From: JAAZPG01 sp012797375
GTDB taxonomy: Bacteria > Acidobacteriota > Aminicenantia > Aminicenantales > UBA4085
DNA: 7,442 nucleotides
Reading direction: 5' to 3'
Assembly (NCBI GenBank): GCA_937868205.1
Contig: CALMMC010000015.1
Location: 1-7,442 of the forward strand
The notes under the pieces are model-generated. The model searched no databases, had not been told where the DNA came from, and worked only from the letters and a program-made list of their open reading frames with translations. A program made the translations under genes and the position numbers. Positions 1-6,309 of the stretch are shown here, in pieces. Within the stretch, counting starts at the first letter, position 1. Each line of letters opens with the position of its first letter.

Positions 1-71
1 TTTTTCAAGCAGAGGACGGCATACGAGAGGCTCAGGAGTCTCGTGGGCTCGGAGATGTGTATAAGAGACAG
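1..71. other. Illumina/Nextera adapter left on the contig end (artefact)
   Basis: Bases 6-29 match the Illumina P7 flow-cell sequence with two mismatches (G at 14 for A, G at 29 for T). Bases 30-37 (GCTCAGGA) sit where the i7 index belongs and match the index I know as Nextera N704. Bases 38-52 are the Nextera read-2 overhang GTCTCGTGGGCTCGG, and 53-71 are the 19-base Tn5 mosaic end AGATGTGTATAAGAGACAG. The order, lengths and spacing are exactly those of a library molecule, so this is untrimmed adapter and not biology. Translated, it gives the peptide MCIRDR, a well-known adapter artefact in protein databases. Genomic sequence begins at 72. Confidence 0.98.
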
Positions 72-72
72 G

Positions 73-1014
73 GACTTCGCCCTGACCGGAGAGGACGGCC
101 TGCGAATTCTTCATGAGCGCGGGCCGGACCTCGTCCTCAGCGACGTCATGATGCCCGGGATGGACGGCCATGAGCTCTGCCGGAGGATCAAGTCCGATGA
201 GACGGTCAGGCACACGCCTGTTCTCCTGGTGACCGCCCGGTCGGCCTCCGAAATGCTGGCCGCGGGCATGGAGTCCGGGGCCGACGATTACATCGTCAAG
301 CCGTTCAACGCCGTCGAGCTCAAAGCCCGGGTCCGGTCCCACCTCCGGATGCGGCAGGTTGAGGCCGAGCTGGCTCTGGCCAACCGCAACCTGAAGATGC
401 GGACCAGCGACCTCGTCGAACGCCAGCGGATGCTCTTCATCTCGATGGTCAAGTCGCTCGTCTCGGCCCTCGAGGCGAAGGACTTCTACACGAGGCACCA
501 TTCGGCCCGGGTCACGGAATTCTCCCTGAAGATCGCCCGTCACATGGGCTTCGGCGAGCGCGAGCTGGACGACCTCGAATTGGCCGGCCTCCTTCACGAC
601 GTGGGCAAGATCGGCATTCCGGAAAACATCCTCAACAAGCCCGGGCCGCTGACCGGCGAGGAATACAAGGCGATCAAGGATCATCCCGTTTTCGGCGAAA
701 GCATCTTGAAGCCCGTCGTCGAGCTGACCCAGATCGCCAAGATCGTCCGCTGCCACCACGAACGGTACGACGGCAGGGGGTACCCGGACGGCCTGAAGGG
801 CCTGGAAATCCCCCTGGGGGCGCGGATCATGACCGTCGCCGACTCTTACGACGCGATCACCTCGAAGCGGCCGTATCGCGGCGAGGAATCCCACCATTTC
901 GCCGTCAAGGAGATCATCCGCTGCTCCGGGTCCCAATTCGATCCGGAAGTCATCCAGCACTTCATCGAAGTGGCCAAGACGTTCTCCGGACAGGGCCCCG
1001 GCGGAACGCCTTGA
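73..1014 (+). CDS. Response regulator with HD-GYP domain, predicted c-di-GMP phosphodiesterase (5' end missing)
   Basis: The product is an RpfG-like two-component output protein: a phosphorylatable receiver domain joined to an HD-GYP domain, a family that hydrolyses cyclic di-GMP in the cytoplasm. Visible receiver features are the phosphoacceptor Asp in VLSDVMMPGMDG (codon at 142), the Thr in LLVTAR and the Lys in YIVKPF. A charged helical linker (about bases 340-440) leads to the HD-GYP domain, with HDVGKIGIP (His codon at 595), KDHP, CHHERYDGRGYPDG (GYP at 778-786) and VADSYDAITSKRPYR. All signature metal and GYP residues are present, so it is probably active. About 30-35 N-terminal residues, including the first acidic pocket residues of the receiver, are lost to the adapter join. 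An ATG at 55 lies inside the adapter and is not a real start. The gene ends 22 bases before the convergent cupin gene. The cognate kinase is not in view. Confidence 0.93.
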   Translation, partial: DFALTGEDGLRILHERGPDLVLSDVMMPGMDGHELCRRIKSDETVRHTPVLLVTARSASEMLAAGMESGADDYIVKPFNAVELKARVRSHLRMRQVEAELALANRNLKMRTSDLVERQRMLFISMVKSLVSALEAKDFYTRHHSARVTEFSLKIARHMGFGERELDDLELAGLLHDVGKIGIPENILNKPGPLTGEEYKAIKDHPVFGESILKPVVELTQIAKIVRCHHERYDGRGYPDGLKGLEIPLGARIMTVADSYDAITSKRPYRGEESHHFAVKEIIRCSGSQFDPEVIQHFIEVAKTFSGQGPGGTP

Positions 1015-1036
1015 GGCGGAGGAACGGGGGCTCGTG

Positions 1037-1369
1037 CTAGTCGACGATGAGGACCCGGGCCCCGGGGCCCGAGCGGGCCAAGTGGGGACAAGCGTCGTCG
1101 TCTTCCGTCTGGAAGCTCATGCCCGCGGTTAGGACGAATTCCCGGCCGTTCTTCAGGGCGACCGTGATTTCCCCGTCCAGGACGGCGAGCGCGTGCCCGC
1201 GGGCGCACCAGTGATCGGAGGCGAAGCCCGGGGAATAAGCCACCATCCGGACCCGGAGGTTGCCGGCTTCGACCGTCCGCCAGAACGACGTCCCCGAGGC
1301 GCCCTTGTGCTCCACGGCCGGGACGGAGGCCCAGTCGGTCACGGTGAACGGAACGCCGTCGATCTTCAC
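1037..1369 (-). CDS. Small DHCW-motif cupin-fold protein
   Basis: A 110-residue single-domain cupin, probably cytoplasmic since there is no signal peptide. It resembles the small family called DHCW-motif cupin fold proteins: the core is SDHWCARGHALAVLDGEI, with His53, Cys55, His59 and Glu67 as likely metal-site or neighbouring residues, and a second strand with Cys94 and His96 (ACPH). The reaction is unknown; many such cupins bind a divalent metal, but the classic G-x5-H-x-H pattern is altered here. The start is GTG, which fuses with the dsbD stop in a GTGA overlap (1366-1369), so translation is probably coupled to dsbD. Only a weak AAAGG-like Shine-Dalgarno lies about 10 bases upstream, which supports dependence on coupling. 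It ends in TAG at 1037-1039, convergent with the HD-GYP gene. Family assignment is good; function is open. Confidence 0.85.
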   Translation of the reverse strand: MKIDGVPFTVTDWASVPAVEHKGASGTSFWRTVEAGNLRVRMVAYSPGFASDHWCARGHALAVLDGEITVALKNGREFVLTAGMSFQTEDDDACPHLARSGPGARVLIVD

Positions 1370-3300
1370 CGGCCGGCCGCCTTTTCCCCGCTCCGCTCCA
1401 GGGCTTTCCTCATCCGGGCGAGAAAAGCCTCCGCGGGCTCAAAACCCGTTCCCCGCAGCTCGGCGATCTCCGTCCCGTCGGGGCGGAGGAAGATGAGGGT
1501 CGGGACGCCGCGAATGCCGTATTTCCGGGAAAAGGCCTTCACCTTCTCGTCTCCTCCGGCGGTCAGGTCGGCCTTGAGCATGACGAAGCCCCGGGAGGCC
1601 GCGGCGACTTCCGGCCGGCTGAAGGTCATCCGGTCCAGCTCCTTGCAGGGGATGCACCAATCGGCGAATCCGTCGATGAACACCGGCTTTCCCGCCGCGG
1701 CCGCGGCCGCGAGGGCTTCCTCGCTGTACGGCCGCCAGGCGATGGCTTCCGAAACGGGGCCGCCGGCGGCGCCGGCCGAGGCCGCCCCGCCGACGTAATC
1801 CTCCACGCCCCGGACGCCGAAAAGGAGGGCGAGAACGAGGAAGACGACGCCGGCCAGTGCCCGGATATACGAAAACGCCTTCCCGCCCGTCTTCGTCGGC
1901 TCGATCCAGCCGAGATAGAGACCGGCGACCAGCATGATCAGGGCCATCGTGAACCGGTAGTAAAGCGCATTCGGGAAGAGGGTTTTCAGGAAATACGCGG
2001 CCATGGCGATGAGGATGAAGCCGAAAATCTTCCGGACCCAGATCATCCAGGCGCCCGAGCGGGGAAGCCGGCTCAAGGCGCCGGAAAAGATCCCCAGGAT
2101 GAGAAAAGGGACGCCCAGGCCAAGGGCTAAAACAAAGAACAGGGAGAAACCGAGGAAGACGTCGCCCCGGTTGCCGACATACGTGAGGAGCCCCAGGACG
2201 AACGGCCCGATGCAGGGGGCGGCGACGATCCCGACGGTCAAGCCCATGAGGACCGTGCCGAAATATCCTTTTTGGCTTCCGCCGGCCAGCTTGTTGAGAA
2301 AGGCGGGCACGCGGAATTCGTAAACGTCGAACATGCTGAGCGACAGGGCGATCATGATCAGGGCGATCCCGATCAGGACGGGAGGATACGTCAGCGCCGC
2401 GCCGAACAATCCGCCGGTAAAGGCCGCGATCACCCCGAGAATCGAATACGTGACGGCCATGCCCAAAACATACAGGATCGCGTGAAGGAACACGCCTCCC
2501 TTTTTCCCCTCGGACTGGCCGCCGAAATAGCTGATCGTGATCGGGATGAGAGGGTAGACGCAGGGAGTCAGCGTCAAGCCCAGCCCGCCCAGGAAGACCA
2601 GGGCGAAAATGACCGGGAGCCCTTTCCCTTCAAACGGGACCTCCCGGCCGGAAGGCTCGGCCGCGGGTTCAAGCGCCGGCGGCGCGGATTCCGGCTCCGC
2701 ATCCGGCGACGCGGAGTCGGCGGCTTCGGCCGCCGGAGGTTCTTCCGCTCGGGCCGGAGCGTCGGCCCTCGACGTCGCCCGTTCGTCCGCCGGCGGAGCC
2801 GGCGACGGAGCCGACGCCGGGGCGGGGGCCACGCCGACGGTATCGGAAAAGGAGACGTCCCGGGGGGGAAGACACGTCTGGTCGTCGCAGGCCTGGTAGC
2901 CCACCGTTCCGGCGATCGTCCATTCCTTTCCGGCGAAATCCGCGGCCACCGTGACGTCGAATGGAACGGCGATCACGCCCTCGAAAACGGAAAGCGGCAT
3001 TTCGGAGAAGCTGAGCTTCCGCCGCAGCGGACGGGGGAAGACGGGCCGGCCGTACGTCACCCCGGCCTGGGGCTGGAAAACGACGGTCGTTCCGATGAGA
3101 TCCTCATCCCCGGGCCGGTCGGAATTGATGTGAAAAGGAGGCCGGATCGTTAGTTCCAGGACGGCCGGAACGGTCCGTCCGGGCGGAAAGCCTCCATCCG
3201 GGGCGACGACTTTGACCGAAACGATGTCGTCCGGCGCTTGGCTGAAGACGGCCGGACCGAAAGCCAACAAAATGCCGAGAATGAAAAAAAGGCGCTTCAT
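1366..3300 (-). CDS. dsbD: Thiol:disulfide interchange protein DsbD (three-domain membrane reductase)
   Basis: DsbD moves electrons from cytoplasmic thioredoxin across the inner membrane to periplasmic thiol proteins such as DsbC or cytochrome-maturation factors. The 644 residues show a signal peptide (about 1-20), an N-terminal immunoglobulin-like domain with the Cys pair YQACDDQTC (138, 143), a Pro/Ala/Glu-rich linker (158-218), a CcdA-like membrane domain of about eight helices (226-497) with TPCVYP (Cys247) and APCIGP (Cys363), and a C-terminal thioredoxin domain with WCIPC (549, 552) and the cis-Pro loop GVP (598-600). All six redox Cys of the family are present. It is longer than the E. 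coli protein (about 565 residues), partly because of the linker. The ATG at 3300 is supported by GGAGAG 7 bases upstream and by the signal peptide directly after it. It is the first gene of an operon with the downstream cupin, and is transcribed away from the AraC-GyrI gene. Confidence 0.95.
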   Translation of the reverse strand: MKRLFFILGILLAFGPAVFSQAPDDIVSVKVVAPDGGFPPGRTVPAVLELTIRPPFHINSDRPGDEDLIGTTVVFQPQAGVTYGRPVFPRPLRRKLSFSEMPLSVFEGVIAVPFDVTVAADFAGKEWTIAGTVGYQACDDQTCLPPRDVSFSDTVGVAPAPASAPSPAPPADERATSRADAPARAEEPPAAEAADSASPDAEPESAPPALEPAAEPSGREVPFEGKGLPVIFALVFLGGLGLTLTPCVYPLIPITISYFGGQSEGKKGGVFLHAILYVLGMAVTYSILGVIAAFTGGLFGAALTYPPVLIGIALIMIALSLSMFDVYEFRVPAFLNKLAGGSQKGYFGTVLMGLTVGIVAAPCIGPFVLGLLTYVGNRGDVFLGFSLFFVLALGLGVPFLILGIFSGALSRLPRSGAWMIWVRKIFGFILIAMAAYFLKTLFPNALYYRFTMALIMLVAGLYLGWIEPTKTGGKAFSYIRALAGVVFLVLALLFGVRGVEDYVGGAASAGAAGGPVSEAIAWRPYSEEALAAAAAAGKPVFIDGFADWCIPCKELDRMTFSRPEVAAASRGFVMLKADLTAGGDEKVKAFSRKYGIRGVPTLIFLRPDGTEIAELRGTGFEPAEAFLARMRKALERSGEKAAGR

Positions 3301-3335
3301 GCGATGTCTCTCCGGAAACGGCGGAATCGGGCGGA

Positions 3336-3346
3336 ATTATAGCACA
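3336..3346 (-). promoter_or_regulatory. Predicted promoter of the dsbD-cupin operon (extended -10)
   Basis: On the minus strand the sequence reads TGTGCTATAAT, a perfect -10 hexamer (3336-3341) preceded by the TGn extended -10 motif. No good -35 box is seen at 16-18 bases, which fits extended -10 promoters. Transcription would start near 3329, giving a leader of about 30 bases that carries the GGAGAG Shine-Dalgarno before the dsbD ATG. Confidence 0.65.
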
Positions 3347-3417
3347 AACGTTCGGCGGAGGAGGGCGCGCCCCTCCCTCCCGCCGCTGATTTTCGGCAGA
3401 AAGCGAAGCGGATCCCC

Positions 3418-3447
3418 TTGTCCGGCTCTCCGGAGGGATGATACCAT
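3418..3447 (+). promoter_or_regulatory. Possible promoter of the AraC-GyrI gene
   Basis: A TTGTCC (3418-3423) and a TACCAT (3442-3447) are 18 bases apart and each matches its consensus in four of six positions. The predicted start of transcription is near 3454, about 50 bases before the ATG at 3503. This is the best pair I find in the 202-base divergent region on this strand, but it is weak and could be chance. The heptamer TCCGGAG occurs on each side of the -10 (3429-3435 and 3448-3454). Confidence 0.3.
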
Positions 3448-3502
3448 TCCGGAGCGCGGGGAGGCCGCATCGCCTCCCAGACGAATCGAAAAAGGACGCC
3501 TC

Positions 3503-4471
3503 ATGCCGCTTGACCGAACGGAAGCCCTTCGAGCCGAATACCGGGCCCGCATCAACCGGGTCCTCGACTTCATCGACCGCCACATCGGCCGGGACCTCTG
3601 CCTCGAGGAGCTCGCCCGGACGGCCCATTTCTCCCGTTTTCACTTTCACCGGATTTTCAGCGCCCTGACGGGAGAGACGCTCAACGCTTATATCCAGCGG
3701 AGGAGGGCCGAGCTGGCGGCCGCGGCCCTCCTCCTTCATCCGAAAGCGACCATCACGGAAATCGCCCTGGACTACGGTTACTCGGGCTCGGACGTTTTCG
3801 CCCGGGCGTTCCGGGAGCGCTTCGGGATGAGCGCCTCGGAATGGCGGGCCGGCGGAGGCGAGGCCTGGCGCAAGAAACGCCAAACGAATGGCAAGAATCG
3901 TCAAGCGGACGGCAAGATCCGCCAAGAGATATTCGACGCCTTGGATGATGATGAGGACGCTCTCATTTCATTCAGGAGGTCCTTCATGGACAAGTCGAAA
4001 TTCAAGGTCGAGGTCAGGGAGGCGCCGGAGATGACGGTCGCCTATGTCCGGCATGTCGGTCCGTTCCAAGGAATGGCCCAGGCGTTCGAAAAGCTGATGC
4101 GGTGGGCCGGTCCGCGCGGCCTTCTCCGCTTCCCGAAAACGAAAACGCTGGGCATTTATCATGACGATCCGGACATCACGGCGAACGACAAGCTCCGCTC
4201 CGACGCCTGCATCACCATCCCTCCCGGGACGAACGTCGGGGGAGAGATCGGCGCCATGACCGTCCCCGGCGGACTGTTCGCCGTCGCCCGGGCCGTGGTC
4301 TCCCCGGACGAATTCGGCGAGGCCTGGAACGCCTTGATGCGCGACTGGCTGCCGGGAAGCGGGTATGAGCCGGACGACCGGATGTGCTACGAGCTTTATC
4401 TCAACGACCCGAAAACCCATCCCGAGGGGAAATTCATCATCGAGATCCACGAGCCCGTCCGTCCGTTGTGA
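3503..4471 (+). CDS. AraC-type transcription regulator with C-terminal GyrI-like ligand-binding domain
   Basis: A 322-residue cytoplasmic regulator of the Rob/SoxS-plus-GyrI layout. Residues 15-115 form the AraC DNA-binding domain with two helix-turn-helix units: LEELARTAHFSRFHFHRIF (35-52) and ITEIALDYGYSGSDVFARAFRERFG (84-108), followed by the typical S-x-x-E-W-R end. Residues 168-319 form a GyrI-like domain (EAPEMTVAYVRHVGPFQG near its start, KFIIEIHEPV at its end), a fold that in Rob- and BltR/BmrR-like proteins binds small hydrophobic or cationic molecules. A long charged linker (118-165) joins them and carries a 7-residue repeat. The ATG at 3503 is chosen because AGGA lies 6 bases upstream and the family starts here; the open frame continues upstream to 3212, but that would run antisense through the dsbD start. 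It diverges from dsbD and may regulate it or itself; the target is not shown by the sequence. Confidence 0.9.
   Translation: MPLDRTEALRAEYRARINRVLDFIDRHIGRDLCLEELARTAHFSRFHFHRIFSALTGETLNAYIQRRRAELAAAALLLHPKATITEIALDYGYSGSDVFARAFRERFGMSASEWRAGGGEAWRKKRQTNGKNRQADGKIRQEIFDALDDDEDALISFRRSFMDKSKFKVEVREAPEMTVAYVRHVGPFQGMAQAFEKLMRWAGPRGLLRFPKTKTLGIYHDDPDITANDKLRSDACITIPPGTNVGGEIGAMTVPGGLFAVARAVVSPDEFGEAWNALMRDWLPGSGYEPDDRMCYELYLNDPKTHPEGKFIIEIHEPVRPL
3878..3925 (+). repeat. 21-base tandem repeat in the AraC-GyrI linker
   Basis: About 2.3 imperfect copies of a 21-base unit encode RQTNGKN, RQADGKI and RQ (residues 126-141). The unit keeps RQ at the front and GK near the end. It lies outside both folded domains, in the linker, and keeps the reading frame, so it may simply lengthen the linker. 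The copies have diverged, so the duplication is not recent. Confidence 0.6.
3974..3988 (+). promoter_or_regulatory. Strong internal ribosome binding site and ATG within the AraC-GyrI gene
   Basis: AGGAGG (3974-3979) is a full anti-16S-tail match, followed by six bases and then an in-frame ATG (3986-3988, Met162). It is a better site than the one at the gene's own start and as good as the one before the aldo/keto reductase. It lies at the very end of the linker, a few residues before the GyrI-like domain. In protein it reads as two AGG arginine codons in FRRSFM. Confidence 0.6.
3986..4471 (+). CDS. Possible second product: free GyrI-like domain from an internal start
   Basis: If the internal ribosome binding site works, it yields a 161-residue protein, MDKSKFKVEV onward, in the same frame as the full-length regulator. 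The product is almost exactly a stand-alone GyrI-like domain, a size and layout that exist as independent proteins in many bacteria. It would have the ligand pocket but no DNA-binding domain, and could titrate ligand or form mixed dimers with the full protein. Alternatively the site is a relic of two once-separate genes that became fused in frame, or chance. The sequence shows only the start signal; production is inferred. Confidence 0.4.
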   Translation: MDKSKFKVEVREAPEMTVAYVRHVGPFQGMAQAFEKLMRWAGPRGLLRFPKTKTLGIYHDDPDITANDKLRSDACITIPPGTNVGGEIGAMTVPGGLFAVARAVVSPDEFGEAWNALMRDWLPGSGYEPDDRMCYELYLNDPKTHPEGKFIIEIHEPVRPL

Positions 4472-4521
4472 CGCCCCATCGCCGTCAACCGGCGGCCCTG
4501 CCGCCGGTTGACGGCGGGGCG
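4472..4521 (+). terminator. Large bulged hairpin after the AraC-GyrI gene, possible terminator
   Basis: The hairpin begins at the base after the TGA stop. Arm 4481-4495 (GCCGTCAACCGGCGG) pairs perfectly with 4501-4515 around the 5-base loop CCCTG. A 3-base bulge (ATC, 4478-4480) follows, and then CGCCCC (4472-4477) pairs with GGGGCG (4516-4521), giving 21 base pairs in all. No T run follows on either strand, so it is not a classic intrinsic terminator. Its place between convergent genes still suggests transcript ending or 3' protection for one or both units. The 138 bases from 4522 to 4659 hold nothing I recognise. Confidence 0.6.
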
Positions 4522-4659
4522 ATTCCATGATTCTCATCCGCCGGAAAAGCCGCGGGGCGAGTTCCGCTTGCTCTCGGATTCCGCCGACGAAAATCGGGAA
4601 AGGGAGGACCTGGTTCCGATTTATCGGGAGGGAGTGAGGCGCCCCGGGGAAGTGGACAT

Positions 4660-5310
4660 TCAAGCGAACGGGAAAACGAGGAAAACGGCCAAGTCCCAGA
4701 GCGTGTGGCTCACGGCGCAAAGAAGCACCGAGCCGGTCCGACGGTATAAAAAGCCCCAGAAAACGCCGCAGACCGCGGCCGCGGAAATCAGCATCGGATT
4801 CCCCGAGCCGACGTGAACGGACGCATATAACGCCGTCGCGGCGAGAAAGCCCCGCCCCGGCCCCCACCGGGCCGCCCATCGCCTTTGGAGAAATCCGCGC
4901 CAGAGCAGCTCCTCCCCCGGACCGATGATGAGGCCCAGGAGAAGGCCGATCCGGAATGTCGAAGCCCCGCCCTTGAAGCCGTAGACCTCGGAAATCCCGC
5001 CTTCGGCGAAGGGAAAAAAGGCCCGGGAAGCCGCGTTTCCGGCCCAAAAGACGGCATAAAGGAAAACCGCCGAAACAACGCCCCGCAGGATCTTGCGGCC
5101 CGAGTCGTTCCGAACATCGGCCCAAAGCAGCGAAGCGAAATCCCGGTCGAGGGCCGCGCCGAGAACGACGAGCAGGACCAAGGATCCGCTCATCCCCTGC
5201 CAGAAATCCAACGGTCCGAAGCCTTTGAAAATGAAAAGAGGAACGAAAAAGAGGACGGCCGCTCCGGCCGGCGCAAAATCGGCGGCCGCTCTCGCTTTCC
5301 GGCTTCCCAT
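4660..5310 (-). CDS. CPBP-family intramembrane metalloprotease (CAAX protease-like)
   Basis: A multi-pass membrane protein of 216 residues from the CPBP/Abi family, relatives of the CAAX prenyl endopeptidase Rce1. The three family motifs are present: EELLWR (133-138), ALYASVH with His166, and SHTLWD with His202 and Asp206. These are the proposed metal-binding and catalytic residues, so an active glutamic/metal-type intramembrane protease is likely. The substrate is unknown. I choose the ATG at 5310 over the upstream in-frame TTG at 5334: GGTGA lies 6 bases before the ATG-adjacent spacer, while nothing resembling a Shine-Dalgarno precedes the TTG. It lies 57 bases downstream of the UbiA-like gene on the same strand and no separate promoter is evident, so the two are probably co-transcribed. 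Confidence 0.88.
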   Translation of the reverse strand: MGSRKARAAADFAPAGAAVLFFVPLFIFKGFGPLDFWQGMSGSLVLLVVLGAALDRDFASLLWADVRNDSGRKILRGVVSAVFLYAVFWAGNAASRAFFPFAEGGISEVYGFKGGASTFRIGLLLGLIIGPGEELLWRGFLQRRWAARWGPGRGFLAATALYASVHVGSGNPMLISAAAVCGVFWGFLYRRTGSVLLCAVSHTLWDLAVFLVFPFA

Positions 5311-5367
5311 CGACGTATCACCCGGACGATTCAAGCGAGCCGGCCAGCGGCGCTCCTTTGGGGAGGA

Positions 5368-6303
5368 TCATCCCAGCCAACGGCCGAGCCATAACCCGGC
5401 CGTGTAGAGAAGGCCGAAGTGAAGATTATAGCGGGCCGTCGCCCCATCCAAGACAACGAAGTCCAAGGGATTTTTCGGCCGGTGCCGGCGCCGGGCCCGC
5501 CGCCAGAGGGTCGCGGCCTCGGGGAGGACGGCCAGCGTGATCAGGCACGGCCAAGGAAGCCGGGGCAGACCGGGAAGGACGAGCGGGAAGCCGGCGAAAG
5601 CGATGACCAGGAGTTGACTCCCGAACAAGAGGAATCCATAGTAGACGATCGAGCCGCGGTCGCCGAGGATTCCGGCGCAGGTCCGGATCCGGCGGCCGGA
5701 ATCCGTGGCGATGTCGCGCCAGTTGTTGGCGTGGAGAATCCCGCTGACAAGCATGGCGATCGGGACGCTCCAGGCGACCGGCAGCCAGGAAAACCGTCCG
5801 GTCTGGACAATCCAGGCGCCCAGCGCCCCCAACACGCCGAAATTGAGAAACACGGCCGCGTCCCCGAGGGCCCGGGCTTTCAGCAGGGTGTACGCCGCCC
5901 CGATGAGAACTCCGGCCGCGCCGATCGCCAAAAGAATCCAGCTTGTCCGCCAAGCCAAGACCAGGCCCAGGGCGATGCCGGCGGCGAACAAGACCCCGGC
6001 GCCCCGGGCGACCTGGCGCTCGGTGAGCCAGCCGCGGACGATGGCTCCGCTGACCGGCGTCGGCTGGGTATCCAGCCCGTGCTGGAAGTCGAAGACATCG
6101 CTCAGCATGTTGGCCGCCGCGTGGAGAATCACCATCGCGGCGAACGCCCCGCCGAAAAGAAGGAGGTTCAAAGACGCCCCGCCGGCGACGACGGCCAGGC
6201 TCGTTCCGAAGATCACCGGCATCGTCGAAGCGGGAAACGCCCAAGGACGGGCGGCCGTCACCCATCTGCGCCCAATCGAAGGAGGACTTTGATCGATCGT
6301 CAT
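5368..6303 (-). CDS. UbiA-superfamily prenyltransferase, MenA-like
   Basis: A 311-residue integral membrane prenyltransferase with about eight or nine hydrophobic segments. Two Asp-rich motifs mark the superfamily: NMLSDVFDFQHGLDT (Asn65, Asp69, Asp72) and NNWRDIATDSGRRIRT (Asn193-Asp201). The second motif, the ARPWAFPAS segment near the start and the overall length are closest to MenA, which attaches a polyprenyl chain to 1,4-dihydroxy-2-naphthoate in menaquinone synthesis. Other UbiA enzymes act on different aromatic or lipid acceptors, and no other men genes are in view, so MenA is a probable and not a certain call and I give no symbol. The ATG at 6303 has no Shine-Dalgarno but lies 6 bases after a perfect -10 box, which suggests a leaderless mRNA. 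It is the first gene of a unit with the CPBP protease. Confidence 0.88.
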   Translation of the reverse strand: MTIDQSPPSIGRRWVTAARPWAFPASTMPVIFGTSLAVVAGGASLNLLLFGGAFAAMVILHAAANMLSDVFDFQHGLDTQPTPVSGAIVRGWLTERQVARGAGVLFAAGIALGLVLAWRTSWILLAIGAAGVLIGAAYTLLKARALGDAAVFLNFGVLGALGAWIVQTGRFSWLPVAWSVPIAMLVSGILHANNWRDIATDSGRRIRTCAGILGDRGSIVYYGFLLFGSQLLVIAFAGFPLVLPGLPRLPWPCLITLAVLPEAATLWRRARRRHRPKNPLDFVVLDGATARYNLHFGLLYTAGLWLGRWLG

Positions 6304-6309
6304 GCGGGC

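Noticed and set aside
1056..1071. 16-base perfect palindrome CGGGCCCCGGGGCCCG
   Set aside because: It lies in coding sequence of the cupin (GPGAR), has no loop or T run, and is easily explained by GC-rich Gly/Pro codons.
2272..3153. 293-residue open frame on the plus strand over dsbD
   Set aside because: Arg-rich shadow of the dsbD linker and N-terminal domain; dsbD is certain from six conserved Cys and its membrane domain.
3311..3454. TCCGGA repeats as an operator for the AraC-GyrI protein
   Set aside because: TCCGGA is short, self-complementary and common in GC-rich sequence here; spacing is irregular, so I do not call an operator.
3212..3502. Upstream extension of the AraC-GyrI reading frame
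   Set aside because: It would cross the dsbD start and the divergent promoters, and the added peptide has no family similarity. The ATG at 3503 has a Shine-Dalgarno and fits the AraC domain.
3968..5125. 385-residue open frame on the minus strand
   Set aside because: It runs antisense to the GyrI-like domain, through the hairpin and out of frame across the CPBP gene. It is Arg/Gly/Pro-rich with no domain signal, as expected from high-GC third-position bias.
4660..5310. CPBP/Abi gene as an abortive-infection defence system
   Set aside because: The Abi name is historical for the family. There are no toxin, nuclease, phage or defence genes around it.
5311..5334. TTG start for the CPBP protease
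   Set aside because: No Shine-Dalgarno before the TTG; the ATG at 5310 has GGTGA at good spacing.
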